Below, piece by piece: positions 51,766-61,320 of a stretch of 64,000 bases of DNA. The stretch's first letter is position 1, and each line of letters begins with the position of its first letter. The position numbers and the translations under genes are program-made. This DNA comes from CALJXB01 sp965225935 (GTDB lineage Bacteria > Pseudomonadota > Alphaproteobacteria > Kiloniellales > JAKSDN01). The DNA lies in contig CBDDCC010000014.1 in the NCBI GenBank assembly GCA_965225935.1, forward strand, positions 248,001 to 312,000, given 5' to 3'. The notes beneath the pieces were generated by a model, which saw only the letters and a list, made by a program, of their open reading frames with translations, was not told where the DNA came from and made no database searches.

Positions 51766-52265
51766 GCGACTTCCACCCGGCGGCGCCTGCTGGTGATGAC
51801 CTCGGAGTTGAAGCCGCCCCAGGAAAGCTCGGCGTTGAGGCGCCCGTACTCGATCTTGGGGCAGCGGTCCATCACCACCTCGAGTCCCGCCGCCTCGGCG
51901 CGCGCGGCGGCCGCGTCGTTGCGCACCGTGAGCTGCATCCAGATCACCCGGATGCCCTTCTCTTCGGCCACGGCGATGGCCTCGTCGGTGATCGGGCCGG
52001 CGGCCTCGGAGTTGCGGAAGATCTGCACCATGTCGATCCGGTCCGGCACGTCGGCGAGGGAGGCGTAAACCCTCTCGCCCAGGATCTCGCCGCCGGCCGC
52101 CCGGGCGTTCACCGGGATCACCCGGTAGCCCTTCTCCTGCAAGTACTTCATGGCGAAGTTGCTGGGCCGGTTCCAGGTCGGACTGGCGCCGACCATGGCG
52201 ATGCTCTTCACCCGGGCGAGGATGCGCCGGATCTTGGCGTTGTCGTAGACCAGCCTGTCAGCCAT
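51762..52265 (-). CDS. CoA-binding (Rossmann) domain protein
   Basis: A 167-residue protein of the CoA_binding family: IAMVGASPTWNRPSNFAMKYL, VIPVNARAAGGEILG and VQIFRNSEAAG, with CPKIEYGRL near the end. The ATG at 52265 is preferred to an upstream in-frame GTG. Similar stand-alone proteins bind CoA or nucleotides and their role is unclear. The gene is translationally coupled to metY, suggesting a link to sulfur assimilation or O-acetylhomoserine supply from acetyl-CoA. Confidence 0.88.
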   Translation of the reverse strand: MADRLVYDNAKIRRILARVKSIAMVGASPTWNRPSNFAMKYLQEKGYRVIPVNARAAGGEILGERVYASLADVPDRIDMVQIFRNSEAAGPITDEAIAVAEEKGIRVIWMQLTVRNDAAAARAEAAGLEVVMDRCPKIEYGRLNAELSWGGFNSEVITSRRRRVEVA

Positions 52266-52370
52266 CTCTCTTGCCCGCACCTCCGGCCCAGCCCTCGCGC
52301 GACCTCCCGCCCGTTAACGGTCCGCGCCCGAGGCCGTGCTATACTAACGCCTGAGAGGGGGCGTTCGGCA

Positions 52371-53033
52371 ATGGCCGGCCGCACCCGCAGGCAGGCAACG
52401 AGAACGACTAGGCAGATCACCTTGTTTCTTCGTTCGTTCGCGATCGGTTTCCGTACCCTAGGGCTGGCCCTGGTCCTGGCCGCTGCGCCCCTCGGCCTCG
52501 GCGGGGTCCTGGACGGCTGCCGCGGCAAGGCGGCCCTTGCCATGCCGGCCGACGAAACGGGCTCGGGGCAGGCCCTCGATCCTGTGAGGAGCGACGCCGT
52601 CAGCGGCATGTCTCCGAGCCAGGCCAAGCAGGCGATACGCGCCGGGCTCGGCGGCGATCTGGGACTCAAGGGCAGCTTCAACGCCATTCACGCCTCGGTC
52701 CCCACCTTCCAAGTCGTGTCGAGCAGCTCGCGGGTGGAGACGGTGCGCGCCTACCTGGACGCCTCCCAGACAGTCAGCGCCGTCGAGACCGGCGAGGTCA
52801 TGGTTTACGATCTCGACGCTGCCGTGCAGGCCGCAGCCGAGGCGGCGGCCGCGACCTCCAGCCAGAGCGTGACCAAAGAGATGCTGGAGGCCGTCCAAGC
52901 CTACGCCGACGCGCGCGAGCTGGCCGACATCGATATCGGCGACGAGACCTCCCAGGAGATCGCCGACCGCACGGACAGGGATGTCATGGACGGCGGCGAG
53001 ACGGCGGCGGGCGAGAGCGACGCGGCCGAGTAG
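52371..53033 (+). CDS. Exported protein of unknown function
   Basis: A 220-residue protein with a basic N-terminus and a signal-like hydrophobic segment (about residues 27-47, TLGLALVLAAAPLGLGGVL). The mature part includes SPSQAKQAIRAGLGG, a folded-looking core (FQVVSSSSRVETVRAYLD), an alanine-rich helix, and a strongly acidic C-terminus. I do not recognise the family. It converges with the Sel1-repeat lipoprotein gene, 18 bases apart. Confidence 0.72.
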   Translation: MAGRTRRQATRTTRQITLFLRSFAIGFRTLGLALVLAAAPLGLGGVLDGCRGKAALAMPADETGSGQALDPVRSDAVSGMSPSQAKQAIRAGLGGDLGLKGSFNAIHASVPTFQVVSSSSRVETVRAYLDASQTVSAVETGEVMVYDLDAAVQAAAEAAAATSSQSVTKEMLEAVQAYADARELADIDIGDETSQEIADRTDRDVMDGGETAAGESDAAE

Positions 53034-53051
53034 GCCGGCCGCCGCCTGGGG

Positions 53052-54140
53052 TCAGGATTCTTCCAGCAGGGCCGTTAGCAGGTCCGGCGTGACCTGGCCG
53101 CTCACGGGGCGCCCGCGGGCGCTCTGGAAGTCGCGGATGCCGGACCGGGTGCGCGGCCCCACGATGCCGTCCACCGTCCCGGTCTGAAAGCCGAGGGCGT
53201 TCAGCCGGTACTGCACGTAGATGACCGTCGGCGGGTCGGCGAAGCGCTGGTTGGGACCTGGAACGAAGCGTCCGGCCCGGGCCTCCGACGCGGCCACCTG
53301 ATCCGGCTCCAGCACGCTCGCCAATGCCCGGCGGCCCTCCTCGGCCGGCCCGTGGCCCTTCCGGGCTGCGATCGTCAGCCAGGTGAGGGCGGTCGGCAGG
53401 TGCTGGGGCAGGCCGTTGCCGGTGGCGAACATGAGGCCGTAAGCGAACTGGGCTTCCAGGTGGCCCTGGCGCGCCGCCTTGCCGTACCAGCGCGCCGCCC
53501 AGACGATGTCGGCCTCGACGCCGCGGCCGTTGGCGAAGGCCTCGGCCAGCAGGTACTGGGCCGGGGCGTGGCCCTGGGTCGCCGCCAGGCCGAGCCAGTA
53601 GAGCGCCTGCTCGTCGTCCCGCTCGACGCCGAGACCCTGGGAATAGGCCGCGCCGAGAAGGTACTGGGCCCGGGGCTCGCCCCACTCGGCGGCCTTGGCC
53701 TGCCATTCGGCCGCCGCGTCCGGGTCGCCCGTGACGCCGTCGCCCCGCCGGTAGGCCTCGGAGAGCTCGTAGGCCGCGGCGGGGTGACCGGCCTCGGCGG
53801 CCGTGCGGAAACGGACCGCGGCCTCCTCGAATCTGCCGGCGCGCTGCGCCTTGAGGCCCTCCCGGTAGGCCAACTCGGCCTCGGACGGCTGCTCGTCCTG
53901 GGAGGCCGTCCCGGCGGCACCAGGGGTCCCGGGCACCAGGCCCGAGTCCACCGCCCAGCGGTCCAGCTTGTCGGAGGTGGCCTGGACCTGGTCGAGGAAG
54001 TTGTCGCAGCCGGCGGCGGCGAGGGCGGAAAGACAGGCGAGCAGAAGCACGCCAAGACGCGTACGGACTTGGACCGCCCGGGCGGGAGACCCGGGTCGTG
54101 ACGGCGCGGCTCGGAAACGCCTCGGCGCAAGTTCGGTCAT
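53052..54140 (-). CDS. Sel1-repeat lipoprotein with peptidoglycan-binding domain
   Basis: A 362-residue lipoprotein: signal with lipobox LAAAGC near residue 45, five Sel1-type repeats at about 90-265 (AAAYELSEAYRRGDGV, AQYLLGAAYSQGLGV, AQYLLAEAFANGRGV), and a C-terminal peptidoglycan-binding type 1 domain at about 305-360 (VQYRLNALGFQTGTVDGIVG). The domain set suggests a cell-wall-associated scaffold or regulator. It stands alone. Confidence 0.9.
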   Translation of the reverse strand: MTELAPRRFRAAPSRPGSPARAVQVRTRLGVLLLACLSALAAAGCDNFLDQVQATSDKLDRWAVDSGLVPGTPGAAGTASQDEQPSEAELAYREGLKAQRAGRFEEAAVRFRTAAEAGHPAAAYELSEAYRRGDGVTGDPDAAAEWQAKAAEWGEPRAQYLLGAAYSQGLGVERDDEQALYWLGLAATQGHAPAQYLLAEAFANGRGVEADIVWAARWYGKAARQGHLEAQFAYGLMFATGNGLPQHLPTALTWLTIAARKGHGPAEEGRRALASVLEPDQVAASEARAGRFVPGPNQRFADPPTVIYVQYRLNALGFQTGTVDGIVGPRTRSGIRDFQSARGRPVSGQVTPDLLTALLEES

Positions 54141-54199
54141 GAAGGCGGCAGGGTCCGCTGCTGTCGGCGACGGCGCTCAGCCTAGGCGGCGATGGTAAA

Positions 54200-55006
54200 C
54201 TATTCGTGGCGCCATTTGGGCTTGCGCTTGGCCGCGAAGGCGTCGATTCCCTCGCCCACGTCTCGGAACATCATGTTGGCCGCCATCTCCTCGGCGGCGA
54301 AGTCGTAGGCCTCGCTCAGACGCATTTCGAGCTGCTTGTAGAAGACCCGCTTGCCCGCGGCCACGGCCGCCTGGGAGTGGGCCAGGATCGCGCGGGCGAG
54401 ATCGTCGACCGCGGTGTCGAGGTCGTTCGGCGGGACGCTGCGGTTGATCAAGCCGATCTCCCGGGCCCGTTCGGCCGGGATCAGCTCGCCGGTGAACAGC
54501 ATCTCGAAGGCGGTCTTGCGCTCGACGTTGCGGGAGAGGGCGACCCCCGGCGTCATGCAGAAGAGGCCGACCCGGATGCCCGATGTGCCGAACTTGGCCT
54601 CGCTGGAGGCCACGGCCAGATCGCAGCTCGCCACCAACTGGCAGCCGGCGGCGGTCGCCAGGCCGTGCACCCGGGCGATGACCGGCTTGGGCAGGCGGAT
54701 CATGGAGAGCATCATACGGCTGCATTTCTTGAAGAGCTGCTCGTAGTAGGCCCGCTCGGGCCGCCGACGCATCTCCTTCAGGTCGTGGCCGGCGCAGAAG
54801 GCCCGGCCCCGCGCCGCCAGGACCACGAGGCGCACGCTCTCGTCCTCGGCGAGGGCGTCGAAGGCCGCTTGCAGCTCATCCAGCAGGGCTTCCGAGAGGG
54901 CGTTGTACTGATCCGGCCGGTTGAGGGTGAGGGTAGAGATCCCCCCGGCGTCCTCGCGCAGCACGAGGGCGTCGGGCGATGGGCTGGCCTGGGCTAGGGT
55001 GCTCAT
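54200..55006 (-). CDS. Enoyl-CoA hydratase/isomerase family protein
   Basis: A 268-residue crotonase-fold protein. The first oxyanion-hole strand is around GRAFCAGHDLKEM near residue 68, the second around HGLATAAGCQLVASCDLAVAS near 115 (shown in part). The C-terminal helix ends in AFAAKRKPKW, the usual crotonase ending. It resembles the ECHDC3-like subgroup. The substrate is a CoA thioester, not known more exactly. No fatty-acid oxidation gene is adjacent. Confidence 0.9.
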   Translation of the reverse strand: MSTLAQASPSPDALVLREDAGGISTLTLNRPDQYNALSEALLDELQAAFDALAEDESVRLVVLAARGRAFCAGHDLKEMRRRPERAYYEQLFKKCSRMMLSMIRLPKPVIARVHGLATAAGCQLVASCDLAVASSEAKFGTSGIRVGLFCMTPGVALSRNVERKTAFEMLFTGELIPAERAREIGLINRSVPPNDLDTAVDDLARAILAHSQAAVAAGKRVFYKQLEMRLSEAYDFAAEEMAANMMFRDVGEGIDAFAAKRKPKWRHE

Positions 55007-55107
55007 GGGTCGGCTCGCTTCTCCCGCGTCCGGATTCGTCGGCTGCCGTATGGCCGTCCCGTCCTAAGGCGAGGCGGCGACGGCCGCTGCATGGTTACCA
55101 TTTGTTA

Positions 55108-55131
55108 GCACCTTTCGTCCCAAAAAGGTGC
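55108..55131 (+). promoter_or_regulatory. Hairpin upstream of the PAS_5 gene
   Basis: GCACCTTT (55108-55115) pairs perfectly with AAAGGTGC (55124-55131), loop of 8 bases. It ends 27 bases before the start codon at 55159. It may be an operator or a structured leader. Confidence 0.4.
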
Positions 55132-55158
55132 AGTCTCGGTGCAGGCTGGGCCCACGCC

Positions 55159-55644
55159 ATGAACGAAATGACCTACAAGCGAAACGTCGAGCAGCGCACG
55201 CTGCCGCTCGAGCGGCGACTGAACATGCGCCTCATGGCGTTCTGGTGGGACCGGCGTGCCGACCGGCACTTTCCGACCCTGGAGGATTTCGATCCCGACG
55301 CCTTGAGCGACGTCTGGACCCACTGCTTCACCCTCCGCCCGGCCGAGAGTCCGGAGAAGACCGCGTTCAAGTTCATCGGCGAGACCATCGCCAAGGCCTC
55401 CGGCGTGGAGGATACCAACATCACCGTCGCGCAGGTGCCCGAGAACAGCCTGCTCCAGCACGCGACGCGCAATCTCGACGACGTACTGGCCCAGAAGGTC
55501 CCCGTGATCCATAGCGGCGAGTTCGAGACCGGGGAAGGCCGGACCCTCATGTACCGCAGTATCCTGCTGCCCTTGAGCCAGGACCAGAAGACCGTCGACC
55601 ATCTGGTGGGCGGCGCCCGCTGCAAGCAGAAGTGGCCGTCCTGA
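55159..55644 (+). CDS. PAS_5-family protein
   Basis: A 161-residue single-domain protein. The stretch LMAFWWDRRADRHFPTLEDFDP near residue 24 (part) and the ending FETGEGRTLMYRSILLPLS are characteristic of the PAS_5 group, found almost only in alphaproteobacteria. The fold senses or binds a ligand; no output domain is attached. A histidine kinase gene lies 266 bases downstream on the same strand. Ribosome-binding site is weak, so an earlier start is possible. Confidence 0.83.
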   Translation: MNEMTYKRNVEQRTLPLERRLNMRLMAFWWDRRADRHFPTLEDFDPDALSDVWTHCFTLRPAESPEKTAFKFIGETIAKASGVEDTNITVAQVPENSLLQHATRNLDDVLAQKVPVIHSGEFETGEGRTLMYRSILLPLSQDQKTVDHLVGGARCKQKWPS

Positions 55645-55775
55645 CGGCCCATTGCCGGCGTCCTGGAACCCGCTCCCAGAAATCGGCGAGCCTTGTGGCG
55701 CCGATACCACGGCCGCTCGGCGGCCGGGAGGGCAGACGGTCCGGCGTTTCGTTCCGCGGCGTCGGCCCGGCCGCG

Positions 55776-55857
55776 TTAAGGCGAGGTTAACCAAGAAAGA
55801 TACGGTTAGCCGTCCGATCCCGCGGCGATGCCCTCCGCATCGTTAATCAACTGTTGA
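55776..55857 (+). promoter_or_regulatory. Two CtrA-type boxes upstream of the histidine kinase
   Basis: TTAA-GGCGAGG-TTAAC at 55776-55791 is an exact match to the CtrA consensus TTAA-N7-TTAAC. A second site, TTAA-TCAACTG-TTGA at 55843-55857, has one mismatch and overlaps the inverted repeat ATCAAC-T-GTTGAT (55846-55858). They lie 120 and 54 bases before the kinase start. CtrA is the alphaproteobacterial cell-cycle or motility regulator; control by it is inferred. Confidence 0.65.
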
Positions 55858-55910
55858 TCATTCGTGCTTAGGCTTTCGCCGTCGGCAATGGCTCATTTTT
55901 TGGGGCGAGG

Positions 55911-56781
<871 letters not shown>

Positions 56782-56798
<17 letters not shown>

Positions 56799-58530
56799 CC
56801 AGGCCCTCGAGGCGGAGGCCCCAGAGGCCGCAGAGGTCTCAGAGGCCCCGGAGGTCCAAGCGGCGGAGCAGGCGCAAAGCGAGTCCGCCGCCTCAACCGA
56901 GAGCGCCGGCCCGGCGCCGGAAGCGCAGACCGACGCGGTGCGTATCGGCCGGGTGGTGGCCGTCTCCGGCTCTCAGGTCGTGACCCTGCTGCAGCCGGAC
57001 GAGCAGCACGACCAGGGCGAGGAGGCCGCCAAGCTGCAGATCGGCACCCTGGTCAAGTTGGAGACCCACGTCTCGACCGTCTTCGGCATGGTCAGCGGCC
57101 TCAGCATTCCGATCCCCAAGCAGGACGCCGGCGATCAGGAGCTCAACATCATCGAGATGGAGCTGGTCGGCGAGGCCATGAAAGAGGTGAAGGAAGGAGA
57201 AAGAGCCTTCCAGCGCGGCGTCTCCATCTTTCCGACGCTTGGCGACAGCGTCTACATCGCCAACAAGGACGATCTCAGCTGCGTCTACGCGCGCCCGGCG
57301 GCCGACACGGTCAGGGTCGGCACCATCCACCAGGACGGCGAGCTGCCGGCCTTCGTCGAGACCGACAACCTCCTGGGCAAGCACTTCGCCATCCTCGGCA
57401 CCACCGGTTCGGGCAAGTCCTGCGCCGTGGCGCTGACGCTCCAGGGCATCCTGGAGCGCCACGAGAACGCCCACATCCTGCTGCTCGACCCCCACAACGA
57501 GTATTCGCGCGCCTTCGGCGAGAAGGCGGAGGCCCTCAATCCGAGCAACCTCAAGCTGCCCTACTGGCTCTTTACCTTCGAGGAGATCACCGAGGTGATC
57601 CTGGGCGGCGCCAACCAGTCGCGCCAGGCGGAGACCGCGATCCTCAGCGAGGCCATTCCCGCCGCCAAGCGCAAGTTCGTCGAGGCGGGCGGGGCGGAGA
57701 GCGCCAACTTCGTCACCGTCGACACGCCGGTGCCCTATCAGATCAGCGAGCTGCTGCAGATCATCGACGAGGGCATGGGCAAGCTCGACAACCCGGAGAA
57801 CTCGGCGCCCTACCTGCGGCTGAAGACCCGCATCAACACCCTGCGCATGGATTCCCGCTTCGGCTTCATGTTCGGCGGCCTGGGCGCGCGCGACAATATG
57901 TCGGAAGTGATCTCGCGCCTCTTCCGGATCCCGGTGGACGGCCGGCCCATCACCATCGTCGATCTCTCCGGCGTGCCGTCGGAGATCCTCAACGTCGTTG
58001 TCTCGGTGCTGAGCCGCATGATGTTCGACTTCGCCGTCTGGAGCGACCGGGCCCTGCCTATGCTGCTGGTCTGCGAGGAGGCGCACCGCTACGTGCCTCA
58101 GGACACCAGCCTCGGCTTCGAGCCGACCAAGAAATCCATGGCGCGGATCGCCAAGGAGGGCCGCAAGTACGGCGTCTCCCTCTGCCTGGTGAGCCAGCGG
58201 CCCTCGGAGCTGGCGACCGGCATCCTCTCCCAGTGCAACACCGTCTTCGCCCTCAGGATGAGCAACCAGAAGGACCAGGAGTTCGTCGGCGGCGCCCTGT
58301 CGGAATCGGCCATGGGACTGATGGACTTCCTGCCGTCCTTGCGCAACGCCGAGGCGATCGCCGTGGGCGAAGGCGTTTCGGTGCCGGTGCGCATGCGCTT
58401 CGACCAGCTGCCGGAGGACCGCCGGCCCTTGAGCGGCACGGCCTCCTTCTCCACCGCCTGGCAGACCGACGGCGAGGACAAGTCCTTCATCGACCAGGTG
58501 GTCGAACGCTGGCGCCGCCAGCGGCGCTGA
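56782..58530 (+). CDS. HerA-type DNA translocase ATPase, second copy
   Basis: A 582-residue paralogue of the protein at 14084. An Ala/Glu-rich disordered leader of about 50 residues precedes the HAS-barrel; Walker A GTTGSGKSC is near residue 206, Walker B-like MLLVCEEAHRY near 426, and SLCLVSQRPSELA follows. The best start is TTG at 56782: AAGGAG (56769-56774) is 7 bases before it, whereas the in-frame GTG at 56776 is only 1 base from it. The gene begins inside the kinase gene, so translation is coupled. NurA is absent here too. Confidence 0.88.
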
Positions 58531-58666
58531 TCGCTCGCGGGCGGGTCGAACGACAGGCGCGCCCGCCCAACCTCTCGAGCATCCAAGTATCAGTTCGGGC
58601 CGCTCTCGGCCGACCCGAAGTCTCGGCGTTCGACAGCCGGCGCCGGCGATGCTATGCGGGTGCACC

Positions 58667-59089
58667 ATGGCGAGCATCACCCAAGCCGAGCTGGACGAGA
58701 TCGTCACCGCCTCCCTCGGCTGGGTCGAGGACATGGGCCTGCGCATCGAGGAGATCGGCGAGGGGGCCTGCCGGGCGCGCCTGCCGTTCGACACGCGCCG
58801 GGTGCGCCCGGGTGGGACGGTGGCCGGGCCCATGCTGCTGGCGCTCGCGTCCTACGCAGCCTACGTGGCCGTGCTCAGCCTGGCGGGGCGGGTGGAGCTC
58901 GCCGCGGTGATCAACATGGGCGCCAACTTCTTCCAGGGCGCGTCCGGCGACGTCATCGCCGAGGCGCGGGTGATCAACCGGGGCCGGCGCCTCATGACCA
59001 CCGAGACCCGGCTCCTGGAGGCGGATGGGGAGGGGCGCCTGCTGGCTCAGGTGAGCGCCGTCTACTCGCTCCCCAAGCCGAAGTCCTAG
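58667..59089 (+). CDS. PaaI-type hotdog-fold thioesterase
   Basis: A 140-residue hotdog protein: VRPGGTVAGPMLLALASYAAYVAVLS (in part, residues about 45-70) carries the helix and active-site region, and INMGANFFQGASGDVIAEARVI forms the central strands. Members hydrolyse acyl- or aryl-CoA esters. It lies upstream of rplM, an order I associate with Rhodospirillales. The start at 58667 is preferred over an upstream ATG at 58649. Confidence 0.88.
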   Translation: MASITQAELDEIVTASLGWVEDMGLRIEEIGEGACRARLPFDTRRVRPGGTVAGPMLLALASYAAYVAVLSLAGRVELAAVINMGANFFQGASGDVIAEARVINRGRRLMTTETRLLEADGEGRLLAQVSAVYSLPKPKS

Positions 59090-59168
59090 CCGGCCACTTC
59101 GGTCAGTGGGATTCGCGGTATTATAATACCTTATCCGTAACCTCCGGCGGTAAAACGCTTTTCGGCCA

Positions 59169-59197
59169 TTGACAGGCCGCGTCGGCTGCCTTAGAAC
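59169..59197 (+). promoter_or_regulatory. Sigma-70 promoter of the rplM-rpsI operon
   Basis: A perfect -35 TTGACA (59169-59174), a 17-base spacer, and -10 TAGAAC (59192-59197, 4 of 6 matches). It lies 61 bases before the rplM start. This is the clearest housekeeping promoter in the window. Confidence 0.75.
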
Positions 59198-59257
59198 CGC
59201 TCGCGCGCTGGGCGGAAGCTCGCCCTTGCACCCCATCAGCGAACGGTTCGAAGAGCG

Positions 59258-59722
59258 ATGAAAACCTATTCGGCGAGGCCGTCGGACATCCAGAAGAAGT
59301 GGCTGGTCGTCGACGCCGACGGCATGGTCCTCGGCCGCCTCGCGTCACAGGTGGCGATGATCCTGCGCGGCAAGCACAAGCCGGGCTTCACGCCCCACAT
59401 GGACTGCGGCGACAACGTGATAGTGATCAACGCGGCCAAGGTGCACCTGACCGGCAACAAGCGGGCGGCCAAGACCTACTACAGTCACACCGGCTACCCG
59501 GGCGGCATCAAGAGCCAGACCGCCGGCAAGATCCTGGAGGGCGCGCACCCCGAGCGGGTGGTCGAGAAGGCGATCGAGCGCATGGTGCCCAAGGGCCCGC
59601 TCGGCCGCCAGCAGCTGAAGAACCTGCGTGTCTACGCCGGGGCCGAGCACCCCCACGAGGGTCAGCAGCCCGTGGGCCTGGACCTGGCGGCCCGCAATCC
59701 GAAGAACAAGAGGAGTGCCTAG
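59258..59722 (+). CDS. rplM: Large-subunit ribosomal protein L13 (uL13)
   Basis: A 154-residue protein with the L13 signatures KWLVVDADGMVLGRLAS, MILRGKHKPGFTPH, and MVPKGPLGRQQLKNLRVYAG. It is one of the first proteins to bind 23S rRNA during 50S assembly. The start follows the operon promoter, and the stop is 4 bases before rpsI. The typical short basic tail (NPKNKRSA) is present. Confidence 0.98.
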   Translation: MKTYSARPSDIQKKWLVVDADGMVLGRLASQVAMILRGKHKPGFTPHMDCGDNVIVINAAKVHLTGNKRAAKTYYSHTGYPGGIKSQTAGKILEGAHPERVVEKAIERMVPKGPLGRQQLKNLRVYAGAEHPHEGQQPVGLDLAARNPKNKRSA

Positions 59723-59726
59723 ACCC

Positions 59727-60218
59727 ATGGCCGAGGAAAGCCAGAGCCTGAGCGACCTCAGCGACCTGGGCGAGGCGACCGGCGTGGTGCCGGCCGAGAC
59801 CGAGGACCGCAGCGAACCCCAGATCGACGCCCAGGGCCGCGCCTATGCCACCGGCAAGCGCAAGAACGCCGTGGCCCGGGTCTGGATCAAGCCCGGCAGC
59901 GGCCGCATCTCCGTGAACGGGCGCGAGGTGGAGAAGTACTTCGCCCGCCCGGTGCTGCGCATGATCATCGACCAGCCCTTCCAGGCGGCGGGCCGCACCA
60001 ACCAGTACGACGTCCTCTCGACGGTGACCGGCGGCGGCCTCTCGGGCCAGGCGGGCGCCGTGCGCCACGGCATCTCCCAGGCGCTGACCCGCTTCGAGCC
60101 CAAGCTTAGGCCGGTGCTGAAGCAGGGCGGCTTCCTGACCCGCGACGCCCGCGTCGTCGAGCGCAAGAAGTACGGCAAGCGCAAGGCGCGACGCAGCTTC
60201 CAGTTCTCGAAGCGCTGA
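59727..60218 (+). CDS. rpsI: Small-subunit ribosomal protein S9 (uS9)
   Basis: A 163-residue protein with the S9 core from about residue 38 (YATGKRKNAVARVWIKPGSG) and the invariant C-terminal KYGKRKARRSFQFSKR whose last arginine contacts P-site tRNA. An acidic N-terminal extension of about 35 residues precedes the core, as seen in other alphaproteobacteria. AGGAG lies 12 bases before the ATG. A strong terminator follows. Confidence 0.98.
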   Translation: MAEESQSLSDLSDLGEATGVVPAETEDRSEPQIDAQGRAYATGKRKNAVARVWIKPGSGRISVNGREVEKYFARPVLRMIIDQPFQAAGRTNQYDVLSTVTGGGLSGQAGAVRHGISQALTRFEPKLRPVLKQGGFLTRDARVVERKKYGKRKARRSFQFSKR

Positions 60219-60254
60219 GGCCCTCCGGAACCGGTTTTCGGACAGCTCGATCCC

Positions 60255-60290
60255 GCAAAGGGCGCCTCGGCGAGGCGCCCTTTGCTTTTC
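60255..60290 (+). terminator. Rho-independent terminator of rplM-rpsI
   Basis: A perfect stem of at least 12 bp (GCAAAGGGCGCC with GGCGCCCTTTGC, 60255-60285) closed by TCGGCGA or less, followed by TTTTC. It lies 37 bases after rpsI. Confidence 0.9.
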
Positions 60291-60319
60291 TGGAGGTTCG
60301 CCGGGACCGACCGAGCCCG

Positions 60320-60331
60320 CCCCCCCCCCCC
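60320..60331 (+). repeat. Twelve-base poly-C tract just before the AEC transporter gene
   Basis: An uninterrupted run of 12 C at 60320-60331, 7 bases before the ATG at 60339. Such runs change length by slippage and could vary ribosome access; they are also prone to sequencing error. Confidence 0.85.
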
Positions 60332-60338
60332 GAATGCC

Positions 60339-61253
60339 ATGCTTCAGATCGTCCTCGTCATCCTGCCGGTCTTCCTGCTGATCTTCCTCGGCCAGATCTG
60401 CCGTCGGAAAGCCTTCCCCGGCGACGGCTTCTGGGCCCCGGCGGAACGCCTCACCTACTACCTTCTGCTGCCGGCGCTAATCGCCGTCACCCTGGCCGAG
60501 GCCGATTTCTCCCGCGTCACCGTGTTGCCCATGGCGCTGGCCATGGGAGGCGCGATCCTCCTCATGACGGCTCTCATGATGGCGCTCCGCCCACTGCTCA
60601 AGGTCGACGGGCCCGGCTTCACCAGCCTCTACCAGTCGGTCGTGCGCCTGAACGGCTACATCGGCCTCTCGGTCTCCTTCGGGCTCTACGGCGAGACCGG
60701 GCTCGCGGTCGCCGCGATAGCGGTGGCGACCTTCGTGCCGCTGGTGAACGTGGGCTCCATCTTCATGCTGGCGCGCTACGGCGCTGCGGCCCAGCCGCAC
60801 CTCGCCGGGGTGGCGCGGCAGGTGGCGGGCAACCCGCTGATCCTCGCCTGCCTGCTGGGCGGCCTGCTGAACTTGAGCGGGCTCGGGCTGCCGGCGGTCC
60901 TGGGCGACATGCTGAGAATCCTCGGCCGCGCCGCCCTGCCCATCGGCCTGCTGGCGGTGGGCGCCGGCCTCGACCTGGCGGCGGCGCGCGATGCCAAACA
61001 GTTGGCGGCGGTTTCCTCGGTCCTGAAGCTCGCCGTGCTGCCGGCCGTGACTTACGGACTGGCGCTCTGGTTCGGGGCCGATCCGCTCAGCCTCGCCGTC
61101 GGCGTGCTGTTCACCGCCCTGCCGGTGGCCACCAGCAGCTTCATCCTGGCCCGCCAGCTCGGCGGAGACGCGGCGCTGATGGCGAACCTCTGCGCCGTGC
61201 AGACGCTCCTCGCCATGGCCAGCCTGCCGCTTGTGCTGGCGCTGGTGGGGTGA
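60339..61253 (+). CDS. AEC-family transporter
   Basis: A 304-residue membrane protein with ten predicted helices, opening LQIVLVILPVFLLIFLGQI and with the family motifs YYLLLPALIAVTLAEAD and LFTALPVATSSFILARQLGG. AEC proteins move small carboxylates; substrate unknown. The start at 60339 lacks a normal ribosome-binding site because a poly-C tract occupies that position. It is the first gene after the ribosomal terminator and may have its own promoter within 60 bases, or depend on read-through. Confidence 0.88.
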   Translation: MLQIVLVILPVFLLIFLGQICRRKAFPGDGFWAPAERLTYYLLLPALIAVTLAEADFSRVTVLPMALAMGGAILLMTALMMALRPLLKVDGPGFTSLYQSVVRLNGYIGLSVSFGLYGETGLAVAAIAVATFVPLVNVGSIFMLARYGAAAQPHLAGVARQVAGNPLILACLLGGLLNLSGLGLPAVLGDMLRILGRAALPIGLLAVGAGLDLAAARDAKQLAAVSSVLKLAVLPAVTYGLALWFGADPLSLAVGVLFTALPVATSSFILARQLGGDAALMANLCAVQTLLAMASLPLVLALVG

Positions 61254-61320
61254 GGGGAATTGGCTTTTGCCTGATACGGACGCGGCGTAGGGTCGCGCCG
61301 AAGAGCGAGAGGACGGAACC

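Noticed and set aside
56893..58833. 646-codon minus-strand open frame opposite the second HerA gene
   Set aside because: Shadow frame; composition is biased and the plus strand carries all HerA motifs.
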